A DNA stretch of 64,000 nucleotides from Triatoma infestans (Eukaryota; Arthropoda; Insecta; Hemiptera; Reduviidae), in NCBI GenBank assembly GCA_011037195.1, contig JAAEAF010009248.1, forward strand, positions 1 through 64,000. Reading direction: 5' to 3'. Below the pieces are notes generated by a model. That model did not search any database. It was not told where the DNA came from and saw only the letters and a list, made by a program, of their open reading frames with translations. Made by a program: the position numbers and the translations under genes. Position 1 is the first letter of the stretch. Every line of letters begins with the position of its first letter. Shown here in pieces: positions 9,601 to 24,600 of the stretch.

Positions 9601-12600
9601 ACCAACTCAGGATATTTTACATCCAACTGACCCCATCCTCCAACTGACCTGATCCTCCTCTCATCTACAGCAATAGCACTTATTCTTCTGACTCAAACAA
9701 AGGCCAACTACTTTGAACAGATACATAAACAAAATGACCATTTCGGCTCTACAACTCACTCCACAAAATAGCCCTTAATGTTAGGACACTACTGACTAAT
9801 TCAGTAATTGCCCTCGAGACTGCGGTCTTACAACACCCAAAAAGTTATATCAATCATCCGCTCCAGAAGAAATAAAACTTCACCCGGTTCTGACAGCATC
9901 CCTAATGTTCTTCTCAAAAATATTCCACGTAAAGGCATGCTATACCTAACTAACCTTTTCAATAAGATGTTATCCCTCATTTATTCCCCGCAAGAATAAA
10001 TGAAGTTATCCTCATCCGAAAACCCGACAACCTCCCACTTCCTCATCTAGCTATCGACCGATTTCTTTACTCAGTTCTATCAGCAAAATCTTTAAGAAAA
10101 TAATCCTTTGTATATTTACTGAACACCAATATACTAACTGACGAACAATTTGGCATCAGACCCGGATTTTACACAGAACATCAACTGACTAGAATTATTG
10201 ACAACATTACACGCAACATTCACCTCAAAAAGCATACGACGGGCGTGATACTTCTTGATATTAAAAAAGCTTTCGACACTGTTTGGCACACTGGTCTCAT
10301 TCGACTAACAGAATACAACTTTCCTTTATGCTAAATCAAACTTGCACATTCTTACCTTACTAACAGACAATCCTAGGTTCATTTTAATACTGCCTCCTCT
10401 GATCTCTATTCAGTTAAAACCGGCGTTCCCCAAGGCTCAATCCTCGGTCCTATCCTATTGATCTTTTCCTAATGGCCCACGTCAACTAGCCCTCTGTGCT
10501 GACGATGCCACTATTGACACACTTCTGGAGACTTGACACGATCACCAACAGACTTAAAACTTCAGTAAACAAAATAATAAAATACTGTACAAAATGGAAA
10601 ATAAAAATTAACCAGAACAAAACCAACGCCACCCTTTTTACAAAACGAGATCCACAATCAACAAACTCACTAAATATAACAATACTATTATACCAAGGAC
10701 AAACAGTGTTAAATATTTCGAAATAACTCTAAACAGCAGACTGAACTTTACCACTTACGTACAGGACAAAGTCAACTCAGCTAAGATGGCCATCAGACTT
10801 CTCTTTCCGCTACTCTCCCGTGACTCCAAAATGACTGCACGTAACAAATTTCTAATCTACAAAACCATAACAGACCGATGTTGCTATACCCTTCCTCTGC
10901 CTGAATCCTAACTTGTGCCAGTAATATAAAAAACAGACTATACAAAATAAATTCCTTTGACTCGCGACTGACTCACCGCGCTACACTAATGTTACCCACT
11001 TACACGAGACAACTTCAACAGAAACTGTACACAACTACATAAAAAACAGACTACTAAAACTACTGGCATCCTTAGACTACCTCACAAACCTTCTATGCCG
11101 CCAAATTGGAAACTACGACAGAACAATTAAATACAGACACAAAAGACTTAGAAGCACCTTAATTAACCCTTTCCCCTGAGTTGCAGGTTTTTCCTTCCTT
11201 TTTCACTGCAATACAAATCCCCAACATATGTCAATTTTATTTGTATTGAAGGGTGTAATGTTTATCACATGGAATTTCAATGACATTTGTAATGCCTGTA
11301 TATATAAAAAAAAAGTAAACAAAATTGAATTGAAATTGAAATTGGATATTTCACATATAACAACCAATTTTATAAACAGATTTTCGTGTAGCAGCTTAGG
11401 ACCAATTCTTGCTGATATTATCATGAATGACTTAATAAAAATATCCATTCCCAAACTTCCTTTTAAATTGCCCTTCTTTTACAAATATGTACATGATTGC
11501 CTAACAGCAATACCATTTGACCAAGTACGCATAATCCTTGACATATTTAATTCATTCAATCCTCGTCTACAATTTTCTTGTAACTAACTGGCACTCATAA
11601 AACATACGGTCCGATCGTTTCCTTCATTTCAAATCCCAACACCCACATTCCCAAAAAATAAATTTTCTTAAAGCTCTCTCCAGACGCGTCTTTTCCTTTA
11701 GTCATCCCAAATTTTATCAGGACAATAAAAAAAGACTTCTATAATTTTTTCTAACAATGGCTATCCTCAACACCTCATTAATAAAACACCTAATGAAATA
11801 CTATCATCTACACTCACCAACACAAGACATTACGATAACAACTTAACTCGTTCTCCTCATATTTCTGTTGACCAACCTCCTAAATACATTTCCTTTACAT
11901 ACATTAACAGAAAATCAGTAAAAATCTTTAAAATTTTCAGGCGCTCTGATTTATCACGCAAGTATACCAACACTATGAACAAGTTATACAGCAAACTTAA
12001 AGACCCTACTTCCAACAAATTACAATCAGACCTCGTTTACCAGGTAGACTGTACACAATGTCTAGCTGTTTATGTTGGTCATACTACACAATACTTAAAA
12101 AACAGAATGTGCCAACATGAATACGATTGCAGAAATAAAAACGACAAAGACAACATTACTGCACTGACGAAACATTTTAAGGAAACAATCATAAATTTGA
12201 TTTTTCTAAAACAAAAGTACTAGCAAAAGAAACTAACAAGAAAAAAAGAAATATATAAGAAATGATGTATATCAAAAGAAATAAATTTTCTGTAATTTTC
12301 GTAATGATACCAATAATTTGTCCACGCTGTATAACGGTTTTTTCAAAACATAACCTGTTAGAATTCCCTTTCACCTACCTCACTCGTAAAAATGATCTCA
12401 AATCCTTTTCATTTCTTTGCAAATACCACCCACTTTCATTTCTGTAGATGATTTAAGACAAGAAACTTTCAATTTTCTTTTTTTATGTTTCTGCGATGTA
12501 ACTAATGTGTATGTTTAATTATTCTTTCTCCACATCTTCACCACTATCTATATGTAAGTTCAATATTATTTTTATTTTTTTTTTGTGTTATTATTATTCT

Positions 12601-15600
12601 GCATTTTCCAATATTATTAATGCATTGTAGTTCCTCATGTATTGGTTTTTAGATTGCAGCCTTGAAAAGACTGTAAACTCTGTCGAATCGTTGGCATAAT
12701 TGAATGTTTCTTTCTTGACCGAACCTCACCAAATTTCTACATATTTTTTTAGAATAGAATGCAGATCGTATCTAAATATTGTATGAATCAAATAGCGCTG
12801 AATTTCATCTGGGAGATTTCACAATTTTCCATCACAAAAAATGTGTGAAACATTCACACAAATTTCTTTTACTCTAGTTCTCAAAATTATAATTGACAAA
12901 CTTTATAGTTTGTGCACCAAATTTAAATAGATTTGTCGAAAACTGAACAAACTGATCAGTAAAAGGGCACTTATGGTTAACTAATTTCCTTGAAATTCGG
13001 AATTTTGGCCATCTATTTAGAGAAACTTAACCACACCCCTCCCCTAAAAGTGCCCTAAATGAATTTTCCCAGAGAAATGTTTTAAATAAAAGTTGGAGGT
13101 CTTTGTACATTTAGTTTATATAAGAAGTTTCAAGAAAATTGTCGGAGCCATCTTTGAGAAAATTGCGAAAAATTGAAAAAATCATTTAGTACAGAGGTAA
13201 AGTAAACGCATTTCCGGTTATCCGATTTTTTCAACAACATATTCAATTCTAATTAAAATTATTTAGATGACAGAATTGTCTAATAAACTGAACTACCACT
13301 TTTGATAAAAACCTAACCCCAGCCCTCCCCCATAACTGCCCCTAAGTGAATATTTCAAATAAAAGTTGTAGCTTGTATATATATGTAATTGATATTACAA
13401 GTTTGTGGAAAATCGTCGGAGCCATTTTTGAGAAAATCGCAAAAAAGTAAAAAAAAACAACAACTAGTAAAGTGGTTCTTCCGGTTGAGGAATTTTGACA
13501 GATAACGTACAGTCAGATCCCATGGTGATACCTAAACGGAATATCAAGTTTCGAACTTTCTGTGGTGTTCGAACACACACACACACACACAGCTATTGCG
13601 TAAAAACCACCGTTTGGGAATCAGAACCTCCCATAACGTATATTTCGGTTCTGAAAATCGCTATCGAAATTTGACCCCCGATACAATACTTCCTCTTAGT
13701 AGGAGTAAGAGAAAGTAAAAATTAAAAAAAAATAAAGTGAAATAAAGTTAGAAAAATGACTGTAATTGGGTAAATAAACAAAAATATGTAAAAGAAACCA
13801 AAACACCTAATAAAATAATAATTTATTCACATTATTTACAGAAAAAAGACGAAAAAAAAAAATTTGTGTCACATTATTCATAACTAACTATGGTATTTGT
13901 AAGGTTTGGCCAAGGAACCCAAAGCAGGTTACACTCCGAATTCATTCATTTATTACTAAATTATCTTATCCTGAAGAAATACAGCACTAAAGTATAAACA
14001 TATACAACTATATAAACATGAATCCACAGGACATACACTTGTAACTATATCAGGACACCCCAATTGAATAACTCTCAGCCTACTATCTACCCTGCACATA
14101 ACTAACCGCTATACTATCTGCTGTATACTACCTACTATCTACCATCTAATGGACCGACTACCCTGGCATAACAACTGCGCATCTATCCTTAACTACTTTG
14201 CTGGGCTAGAACTAACCGCAGATCAGCCACAGGTGCCATGCTTTTTGAGCATATTTAATGAGTTGGCGACAGTCGGGCATTGAGGAGAGCCACAAGGTCC
14301 GCTCTAACAAACTCTTTGCCCTAAATATCGGTGACGAAACGCAGAGAATGTGGGGCACTAGCCCGAAAATGAACTGTGTCCTCTCTCCTGAGCAAGCTAC
14401 ACAAAGAACATAAATTGCATTCACTTTCCAAGCAATGATGAATAATTGAGGAAACTTCTCATGTTAAATAACCAACAAGCTCATTTAAATTATAATTATG
14501 AGATATTTTATTTAAAACAGAACAAGGTTGCACTGTTAAATCCACTTCTTTATAACACAAAAAACGTGATGAAGATATATCACTCACACACTCACTCCGA
14601 TGAGCTGACCGGATCTTATCCAACATAAAGATGTATTGAGCAGAAGCTGCATTTATTTCACTGGTCAACCGTTTGCAGATATTCCTGTCGTTAGCATTTC
14701 CAGAAGTTCTGCCAAATACGCAGAATTAATTTGTAGCAGAAAAGGCGATTAGAATTAAGAGAATTAAGTCATGCTCAGTAGGAGCGGTGAGTGATCGGAA
14801 AGGAGGAAAAAACTGCCCGAAAATCGGGGGTTTCGGATCAGACCGCTCAGAAAAGAGAGGGAGCACCTAGGCCGAGCGCCAATTGAGATTAGCCTCAAAG
14901 TCGGCAATAACCACGAGGAGTTCTTCTTGTCACAAATGATTTGGATGAGAGGGTGTTTTGCAAATTTGAATTGTGAGGCTTAGACTGACTAGCGATTAGA
15001 ATATATGTAGCCGCTCTATTCTCAGAACTGAAAAACATGAATTCATCTTAACTCGCTAATAACGTAACTAATTATTAATAATAATGTATTTATGCAAAAA
15101 AAATTACATGAAACTCGCTAGAATATTCAGAATTGAACCAAGAGAAACACATAGTATCAATAATAGTACACAAAAGAACGCAAAGTACGCAAGAATAGAA
15201 CGTCGCGGCATATATTGTAACTAAGAATTTTTTTGAGAGGGGCTCTCGTGCAAATGTTAACTTAAGGATCAGCCGACACTGCATGTTGATAAGGACTTTT
15301 ATCATTGCACAACCGATTTGATACTTTCTCGGAAGAAACTTACTCAAAGTCCCACATAATATGTTTAGGAACTAGATGAAACATCGTCTTGCTTTAAAAA
15401 TTATGTATGCATTTTGAATTTATTAACTAATTTGTAGTAGCTATAACGAGTTAGCATCAATGTTTTCCAGAATTCTAATATTGGCCATCATTTATTCATT
15501 TATGAATCCCATACAAAGGTGTTTGACTCTATATAGAAAGCATCAAGTAAAAATACAGCAATAAACAGTGACAAAGAGGTGTTCGATAATATGTACAAAA

Positions 15601-18600
15601 ATAGTTTAAAAAAAATTAAGCACTTATTATTTGTGTACATGTTTGTTGTTTATCAAATAGTTGTACTTGTTGGCCTCTGGGATATAATATGCAATTGTCG
15701 GTTCAACGGACAGGTGCTTTCTGGGGTAAAATAAACGCAGGCTTTCAGGCGTTTTTTATTTAACTCCGAAGTTTTAGCAAACGTTGTTTGATGTAATATT
15801 CTATCTACTCATATTTTAAAGGGAACCCTTGAAGATGATAAAGAATATTTGCCGAAACTTCGGGATTAAAAAAAAAACACTTCTGTTTTTTACCCCGTAA
15901 ACCATGCCGATAGTCTTCAATTGCTTACATCACATTTGTTTTTTAGACGTGGGACGAGTACGCCGCGAAGCAAGCCTACCAATTGGCAAGTACTTGTAGG
16001 TTCAAGCACAACCAACCTACAAGTAGATGTAAGTAAAGAAAATTTTGTATTAGATTTTTATGCTGCATATTTTTCAAAATAAAACTCTTCAAAGTTCTAC
16101 ATAGAACTCTTCAGAGTTCCACATACAGACAAACTTTTTACTTATTTCTTTTAGTTTACTTAGCCCTAGTGCTATTAATTCATGTTTGTTGTTCATTGCT
16201 GCATTTGGAAGTAATTTGTTCAAGTTTAGCAACACATTGTTAACAAACATTCGAGTAGATTGTTCCAATTGCAGTAATAAATACTTGAACAACATAATTA
16301 GGAAAGAATTGAGGGATTACTCCCAAGATGATGTTTTGGATTTATGTTATGGATATTAAACCTAAGTTGTTATATGCGGCTATAATGTGGTGGCGTCGCG
16401 TTGCGATAAGATCCACTAGACTGCTGCTTAAAGATGGATGTGAATCCTGGGTACCGGAGATCCCACTGCTCTTTTTGGAAGTAAACAAACCTAGCAAATA
16501 AAGCCTGCTATAGAATTAAATAGCCAGTTTTTCACAGGGAAAGAAATTCGATGACTTATCGCGAAAAGTTCGTTTTAAAGTTCCTTTTTAAGGTTTTCCT
16601 TCTGATAGAATGTTAAGAACTTTTGCTTTTTGATCGTTCTTATAGAATCAGGTTAATTTCTGAGGAAGATTAGTTAATATTCGGTCCGTCTGGTGTGATA
16701 TTTGATAATTACACGGATAGTTTGTTATATATTCGATATATTGTTGCAATTGTAGTGATAGCAACATTTTAACCAGTTTATTACACACTACATAATACAA
16801 AAAAAGAAAAACATAACATATATAGAAATAAATTAATATAATACATTAGAAAGTCATAAATCATAAGTTCTTCATAACCTTGTAGAAGGCACCCTCCTTT
16901 GAATGTAAAAAATATATTTAGTTAAATTATAAAAGTACGATCAAGTTATTATATAATCATTTGGTAATTATATTAATGAATGTTAAGAGTTTTATAAAAA
17001 ATATATTTAGTTTCTTCTTTTTCAAAAAGAGCTTTTTATTAACCGCAACAACCTAATACATTTTCCTTATCAAAACTATACCTGTGTTTATGTGTTTTCT
17101 AACCTGGACGTGAACTCATCAACTACTACAGCTCGGCTGACATAATACATTATCATTACATCCTGAACTATCTTTTCATGTTCTCTGGCAAGTCACTCCT
17201 TCATAAGGGATTCGCATTAACTGATGCCCCTAAGGTCAGCTATCACAGACGTTACTTTCCAGGACCCGTTTGACCACATAAGGACCGCGGTACTTTGGCC
17301 AGTGTTTCTTGTTTATCCCCGCAGATACGTCAATGTTCCTAATCATCGCAAACTCACCGACCGCATCCTGCGTCGATATTTTGTGGAGCTTGTCGTAATT
17401 TATCTTATTATAATAGCTGTTCACCAGTCTGTAAAACAGCATTTTCCCGTTCTTTTTCTAAATCACGCTGAACCAGTTCAGCAGCTGCTTCTCCTCAAGA
17501 AACAGAACTTCTTTAATCTGGCCAAGTTGGTTAATATCGAAGTACGAGACGCATTACACACACACACACACACTAAAGTAATACCTATTATTTCAGGCGA
17601 GCTTAACGCCAACTACCAAATTAGGGGACTTGGACAGGGCGAAAGCACATACTTTACAATTAACATTTTTGAAACTGATATAAATTTAGGAGTTATATGG
17701 GAGACTCGAATTGGGGACCTCCACTTACAAGTCCATGCTCATAACCACTACACCAAATCCGCGCCTTACATAACATATTCGTAAATGCCGAACTTCCGGT
17801 GAACCAGTTTTTCAAATTTGACATTCCAACAATGCTTTTAATGTTCCTAAATGTTAAAAGTTCGTAGATGCTCACATTGTATTGAAATGGCACTTTAGAG
17901 GGAATAATAGCTCTCTCCCTGAACACTAGAATCGAAGTAAGAGCTTCTGCTTTTCAACAGGAAACAGCATGAATGTTATTCAAAAGATTTTTACTATTTA
18001 AGTTGCTATTGTATTAATTATTAAAATTATTTTTTTCAATATCTACAGATGGCAACACGTTGGGACAAAACCTTGGTATAATAATGTCAAGCTTAAAGAC
18101 AAATGTAGACAAGACATTCAACAAATGGGCCCGCAGTTTGGTGAAAGGCTGGTTCGACGAAGCAAAGCTATACGAATATGGCAGCGGCTTCACCATGAGG
18201 ACTGGACACTACACTCAGGTCAGTAGGCTGATTTCTGTCTGAGCCATATAATTATTGAATGCGGCTCCATTTTCTCAAACACTTGTTCTATCATGTCCCC
18301 ATATAGTTCTATCTTATTCTGTCGCATTACTGGTTGGTATCTTATATCCCACTGCCTGATCGTGACCCAATTTTTTTCGTCACGGCCTTAAGAGATCCCT
18401 CATAAAGAAATTACTGTAAAAATATATTAATGAATATTTAATCCAGCTTGTCGTTTATTACAAATAACAAATCGTACAATTAGACGTAAAATTACAACAA
18501 ACAACACTTTTACTGAAGAAGAATACATTAACATATTAAAGTTACAGAAAAGTTAGGCACATCACATGAATTGAAGTATATTAATTTTCCAGAGCAATCC

Positions 18601-21600
18601 AGGTTAAAATGAGCCCATCACCAAATTCCCCTTAATAAATAATAATAAAATAATTATAATAATAATCTATAATATAAATGTTTAGATTACTTTAATCAAA
18701 GAATTAGAATATCGCTTAAGAACAGGTCAGCCGTGTGTTTAGGAAAATGTACAAGTCTACACTTGCTGCTGCTTTAGGAGCATCATCCATTGTATCTTCA
18801 ATGGTGCGATTCATTGGTTTTGAGATTTCTGAAGTGTGATGTTTAGTAGGCAGACAATAGTTATAGCGGAACGCCGCCTACAGACTTGCTACTGGTAAAC
18901 TGAAACCTCACCCTGTTCCATTAACAGTTAATAAGTGGGATGGTTTGGAGAAACTGCTGTATCTTTACTTCTTTCCTTTCTTTTGCACCTCAGAATTGTA
19001 CAGACGGTGACACGAATTATACCGAATTCGTAGAGATGCAGTAACCGAAGAGATATACACATCAAAATATATAACTTTTGACGAAAACGAATTCTGAAAG
19101 CCCTAATTAATATAAATCCAAAGTTGACACCACAAGAGAACGGTATTACTGGTAACATACTTAGAATTGTACAAAAACTATTTTCAAAGTTCTTTGTCTC
19201 AATATATAATGAATATATCTTGAGAGGTATTTTTCCAAATATCTGGAAGCAATCTAAAATTATCATAATCTTGAAAACCGGGAAAAGCAACTAAAGATAT
19301 TTCGTCCAAAAAGTTGGTTAACTGTAGCAGGGAAATTGTTAGAGAAGTTACTCCCCGTCATCGCAAATCTAATAATATTCTTTTTGCATAAGAATCTTTT
19401 TGGATTTGTGCACAAACTGAAACTGTTATGCTTTGGTTCATGTGAAAATTTTTATAAAACCTGAATTGAATATGAAAATAGAGATGTTTTACAAATTTCT
19501 TTGGATGTCCGAGGTTTCCGCCTGAGTGGCCTGAGATTCTAATGCAACTGCGAAGATCTGACTGTCTCAAGAGCTTATTTGAGTAAAAGCTACTTCAATA
19601 ACCGTACTGCTTCTATATCTCATAAATCATATTCTGCTCAATGGAAAGTTACAAAGGGATGCCCTCAAGGATCGGCGTGTGGTACCTTTTGGATATCATA
19701 TACGATGGTATTCTAAAACAACCATATCCTTTAAATTGAAGCGATAGCTTACGCTGACGATCTACTGATTCTAATTGCAGGTAATGATACAAACGAGATT
19801 GAACGTAAGGCTGTTATGCACCTAGTTAATATCAGAATGATTGCCAAACTAAAGTAACTTATAACCATACTGATTGTAAAACTTTATAATCCCTCTTAAG
19901 ATTATTAGATTGTATTGGGGTTTTGGCTGTGATAGTCTCAAAGTAATACACGATGTTATTGTGTTACTAATGATAACTTATGGAGCCTGGGTGACTGCTT
20001 TGGGCTACAAGAAAATTTAAAGAAATGCTCTTCAATGTGCACAAGGTTTTGATCATCAGAGTGATTAGAGGATTCCACACAATATCCTAAGATGCTGCTT
20101 GCGTCATTGCCAACATTTTGCTAATAGATATTATAATTCAAGAGGTAGCTAATATTTATAATTGCCCTCACAGGGATCATTAATAAGCTAATTACATTGA
20201 CTTACCAACATCTTTCAACAGGTGGTTACATTCATGTTATGTTCCGCCATTGTTAGAAGTTGCAGAGAAAATAAATACAATTTAATATTGTCTACATAGA
20301 AAAAGTAGAAAATAGCCTACAAAGATGGAAGAAGGATGATGTGTTTAGGTGCAGAAGTAGAGGTATATTGTGAGGATCAGCTTTTGTGCATAAAACACTA
20401 CCGTCTTCCCGAGTATCGTTCCAATAATGAGACTGAAGCCAAAGTGGATTATAGGCAGAATTTAATTTCAAAATCATTTAATTAGCCAAGATCTATGTCA
20501 GGGGGGGGATATGCAACAGTCAGACAGTTCACGGTTCACACATTCATAAAGGAATAGAAATTTCTTAATATTTTCAAATCCGGATAAACTGAACCTTTAT
20601 TTAAAAAAAACAACTAAATATTTATAACTTTATTGAAAAATGTTTTGTGGTATAAATTGAAACATCTAAAGTCGAGATCGATATTCAGTTGCATGAACAT
20701 TAATCACAGTCGCATCTAATTAATTCAGAATAAAATCTTATTTTACTGAAAAAAAAATTGCTAAAATCTAATAATTGAAGATTTTAACTTTTGCAAAAAC
20801 ATCAACTTCTGAAGTGTTGACTGAGTACAATAAATGACAGCAAATCTAGTGGACAGATTTTAATTCACAAATATTAGAAATCTTCTCTCGTAATTGTCTG
20901 TGACTTCTACTTCTACTTCCACTTTGATGTTTAGCTTCTGAACTGTGCGGCCGTGTGCAAAGTTCAGTACCAACTGCTCTACTCAGCTAATTAGTTTGTA
21001 CATTTACAAATCATATTTGTGAATTTTTCTTTTTTATTCTATTTTCTTTTTACTTTTCTTTATTTTTTTCATAGTATTTTTTATAGAAGTAAGTTTTTTA
21101 TTTAATTTTGGAAGTTTCTTTTATTTTTATTTTTTATTTTACCAAAAAAAGTAAGTTTTATTTCAATTGTTCTTTCTTGGTTCGTTTTTTTTCTCTTTCT
21201 TTTTCACCTTTTTTTGTAAATAGCGAAGATTTTTTTGTTTATTTTAAAAGAGAAAAAGATAGTAAATAATGAGCAACAGTGAAGGGCAGGCGGATATACG
21301 CCTGATATTGAAATGGAAGCTGAAAATAAAAAAGACAATTCAGAAAATAAAAATTGAAAACAAATTAAAAAAATATATTGTTTTATAGATATCCATTTAT
21401 GCCATCCAGAAATCGCTAAAAACATAATAATAATAAAAAGATTGAGAGGAATAGATTGAGAATAGAATTTGATAATGCTATATCTGCGAACAAAATACTG
21501 AATGCTACTGCCTTAATAGAAAAGAGTTCAAGTTGTATATTCCCAGGTATTTGCTCTAACGAAGAAGTATAATTCTTGGAGTGGACACTGAAATATCTGT

Positions 21601-24600
21601 TGAGGAAATTAAGGAGGTCATTAGGGGATCAAATGGGGTTAGTTTGGAGATAATAGAACTTAGGAGAATGAATAAGAAAATCCAGGATAGAGAAACCAGT
21701 GAGACCAAATTAATTCCAACAAAATCAACCGTATTGATGACTGTTAGGGAACAATCTGTGCCACAACAAGTTTAAATTCACTATCTGGGATGTGAAGTTC
21801 ACATTTACATATAGAATGTGATTCAGTATATAAGAGTGACTCAGATATGGACACTTCCAGAGCCAATGCAAAGGGGCGGAAAGGTGTGAAAACTGCGGAC
21901 ACCCACACTCTGGAAAAGAGTGTGTCAATATAGATAAAAAGTGTATAAATTGTGGAGCAGGGAGCCATGTGGCTTCTAACCAAGCTGTGTGTCCCTCGTT
22001 CAAAAAAGAAAAGACAATAAAACAAATAATGGCAAATTATATTTCCTTCGGACGCCAAGAGTTTTCTTAATGGCTACTCTTTAGCGGCTATCGCTGAAAA
22101 AAACGTTCCTGGGCCTTGAATGAGTTTCCACTTTAAGAATATGAAAGTACTAATGAAAGGAGCGGTAGACAATTTGCATCCTCCACTACTTTTACCAGGC
22201 CGATAAAAAGAAATAGGCGATTATCTCCCCTATCACCTTCACATTTGTTGGCTAAAGAAATTAATGGTTTTTTGTTTTTGTTATTATTATTCCGCATTTT
22301 GCAATATTATTGTTATGGGTTCAGATGTCTTGGTGAGCTGTTGTGATGCGATGAATAGTTGGGAGTTAGTTAGAGATTTTAGAGAGTTGTTATTCGGAAT
22401 ATGAATTACGAATTTACGAAAATAGATATATGTATATTTTAACAATAATTAAACGTTTGAAAAGAAAAACTACAATTGATTTAAAATGATTTAAATTGTA
22501 ACTAGAATGCACCAACTATAATGATTGATAAATAATATATGTTTAAATACTTATATAGGGACGCGCTCCGATGTATGAATTATGAAACTGGTAGAATCTT
22601 GATGTTACGCTGATGAAATACTGAAGAATAGTCCTCCCACTTCCTGTAGAGATGCCTTATATTGCCATCCCCACACATTGACAAGTCTTGTAATTACGGG
22701 TCACACTCAAACATCTCTTGCCGTGTGTTGACCCTTGGTCTTGAACAGGTGTTGGCGGTTATCAAAGGACTGTAGCCAGGTGGTCGGTCTTGAGTGTTTG
22801 TTTATTGCCGTGTGTTGACCCTAGGTCTTGAATACGTCGGTGAACAGGTGTGGCGACAGGTGATGGTAGTTATCAAAGGACTGTAGCCAGGTAATCGGTC
22901 TTTTGAGTGATTTGTTGACCTTTTTGAAAGCGGTGTGTCTTTGGCGGGCGGTCCTTTGACATCCTTTGGCAGTCGTGGTGCACTGACCGCGACTGGTGGC
23001 ACCATTAGTTATAATTTTTATAATTAAAAATTATGTATTTCTGTTATCACTCCTTCTTGTTATCACATTACATTATTAATGCATTGTGTGAATGTCTTTT
23101 TTTGACTGATCCTCACCAAATTTCTTCATAACGAAATTAATAAAGATTTATATCAGGCACCTGCCCCCAAAAATGACTGGTGGTTTAATTTCTACTCCTT
23201 ACCGTCCTCCCCTCATAAATAAACTAGAGCCCAGCATCTCAAACACCAATTATTTCAATAAAAATAACAGTAGTGACATAATCTATTAGGCAGTATATTC
23301 AATTATAAAAAATCCTAACACAAATGAGATGAAGGAAATGAAGGACGATAATTTAAAAATTATTATTAAAGAGAGAATAAAACATTTAAAGGAAGATTAA
23401 TAAATGTTTCGTAATTAATATTTCTTTTTTTTTTTTAGTAATGATTAACTATTACAATACTGAAATTTATGGATAATATTACAAAAATTTTACATTTTAT
23501 TATACAAACATATTTCGTATTATTTATTTCATTAAAAAAATGCATTATATTCCTTTATTATGTTAAATATTACTATATTATGCTTTCTTTTATATATTTT
23601 AATACGTTAATATTAATATTTCGTGGCCGTTTAAATTTTAAATAACTATCTTACACATAAATGACGACACAATAATTAAGAATATTGCAGTGGAATGCTA
23701 GATCTGCCATAGCGAATAAAGGTAGACTAGGACAGTGTTTATATAGAGAGAAAATTAATGTCGCTTTAATATCGGGAAAAGTGATTTAAACCACATTCGA
23801 ATATAAAATTCAGGAACTACAATATGTTGCACCAGCCGAGTGATGATGGCAAAGCTGGTGTTGCAATATTGGTACAAAGTTCGATTCTATTCACTGTGAT
23901 AAATGATGCATTTGTTATTGGTGGTCTGATGGCAGTTGCTGTTTCTATACCATTAAATAAAAATAAGCTCAACCGTTTGTCATACAACCGTTTCTTTATA
24001 TAACACGCCAAATAATAATGTAACTGTTTCACAATGGGATACATTTATTAAAAAATTCCCGAAACCTCTAATTATTGGAGGCGATTTCAATGTTCATCAT
24101 CGAAATTTTGGATCAAGTGTCAATGATAATAATGGGAAAACTAATGGAAGCAGTCTTTAAGTATATAAATCACATTAATCATTCGGCTATAGATTTAACT
24201 TTTTGCTCTCCGAATATAGGTTCACACTTTAAATGGCAGATTTCAAATGACCCAATGGGATCTAGCCATTTGCCAATTTTAATTACTAACGATACCAAAC
24301 CTTTACCAGATATAATGGTTAAGGTTCATAGAAAATGGCGTGTTAATAGAGCAGAGTGGAATAGCTATCAATTAAATTTTTTGTCCTTATTAAATAGTTA
24401 CTCTGTAGAATCGATTAAATATAACGCTCTTATTAAGATTATAAATAAATCAGCAGAAATGTCCCTTCCTCAATATAAAAATAAACAAGGCTGTTCTTCA
24501 ATTATCAACTCCGATATACAGCTGGCACTTACAGATAATAAAACAGTTCTCGTTTTGTTTCTAGATATCGCGGGGGCATTTGACAACTTACGCTTGCCAA

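Larger units (their letters stand above)
8895..12743 (+). mobile_element. Penelope-like element, degenerate, split by a Jockey element
   Basis: Plus-strand remnants in order: an N-terminal SLGP region near 9020, reverse transcriptase blocks (LKFMVLSKPTK-like near 9280, PLRPIISFINSPTCQ near 9320, LDVSSLFTNVP near 9470), interrupted at 9618, continuing at 11344 with LGPILADIIMNDL and FFYKYVHDC, then a GIY-YIG endonuclease near 12000. The 3' end shows CCTTGAAAAGACTG and GTCGAATCGTTGGC. RT followed by GIY-YIG is specific to Penelope-like elements. Many stops and frameshifts are present. Confidence 0.85.

Noticed and set aside
9618..9800. Start of the Jockey insert considered as an intact 5' UTR with promoter
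   Set aside because: No ORF1 or endonuclease follows, so the copy is 5' truncated.
17224..17784. 186-codon plus-strand open frame
   Set aside because: It overlaps the clear minus-strand gypsy integrase piece in antisense, has a CA-repeat-coded His-Thr run, and shows no domain.
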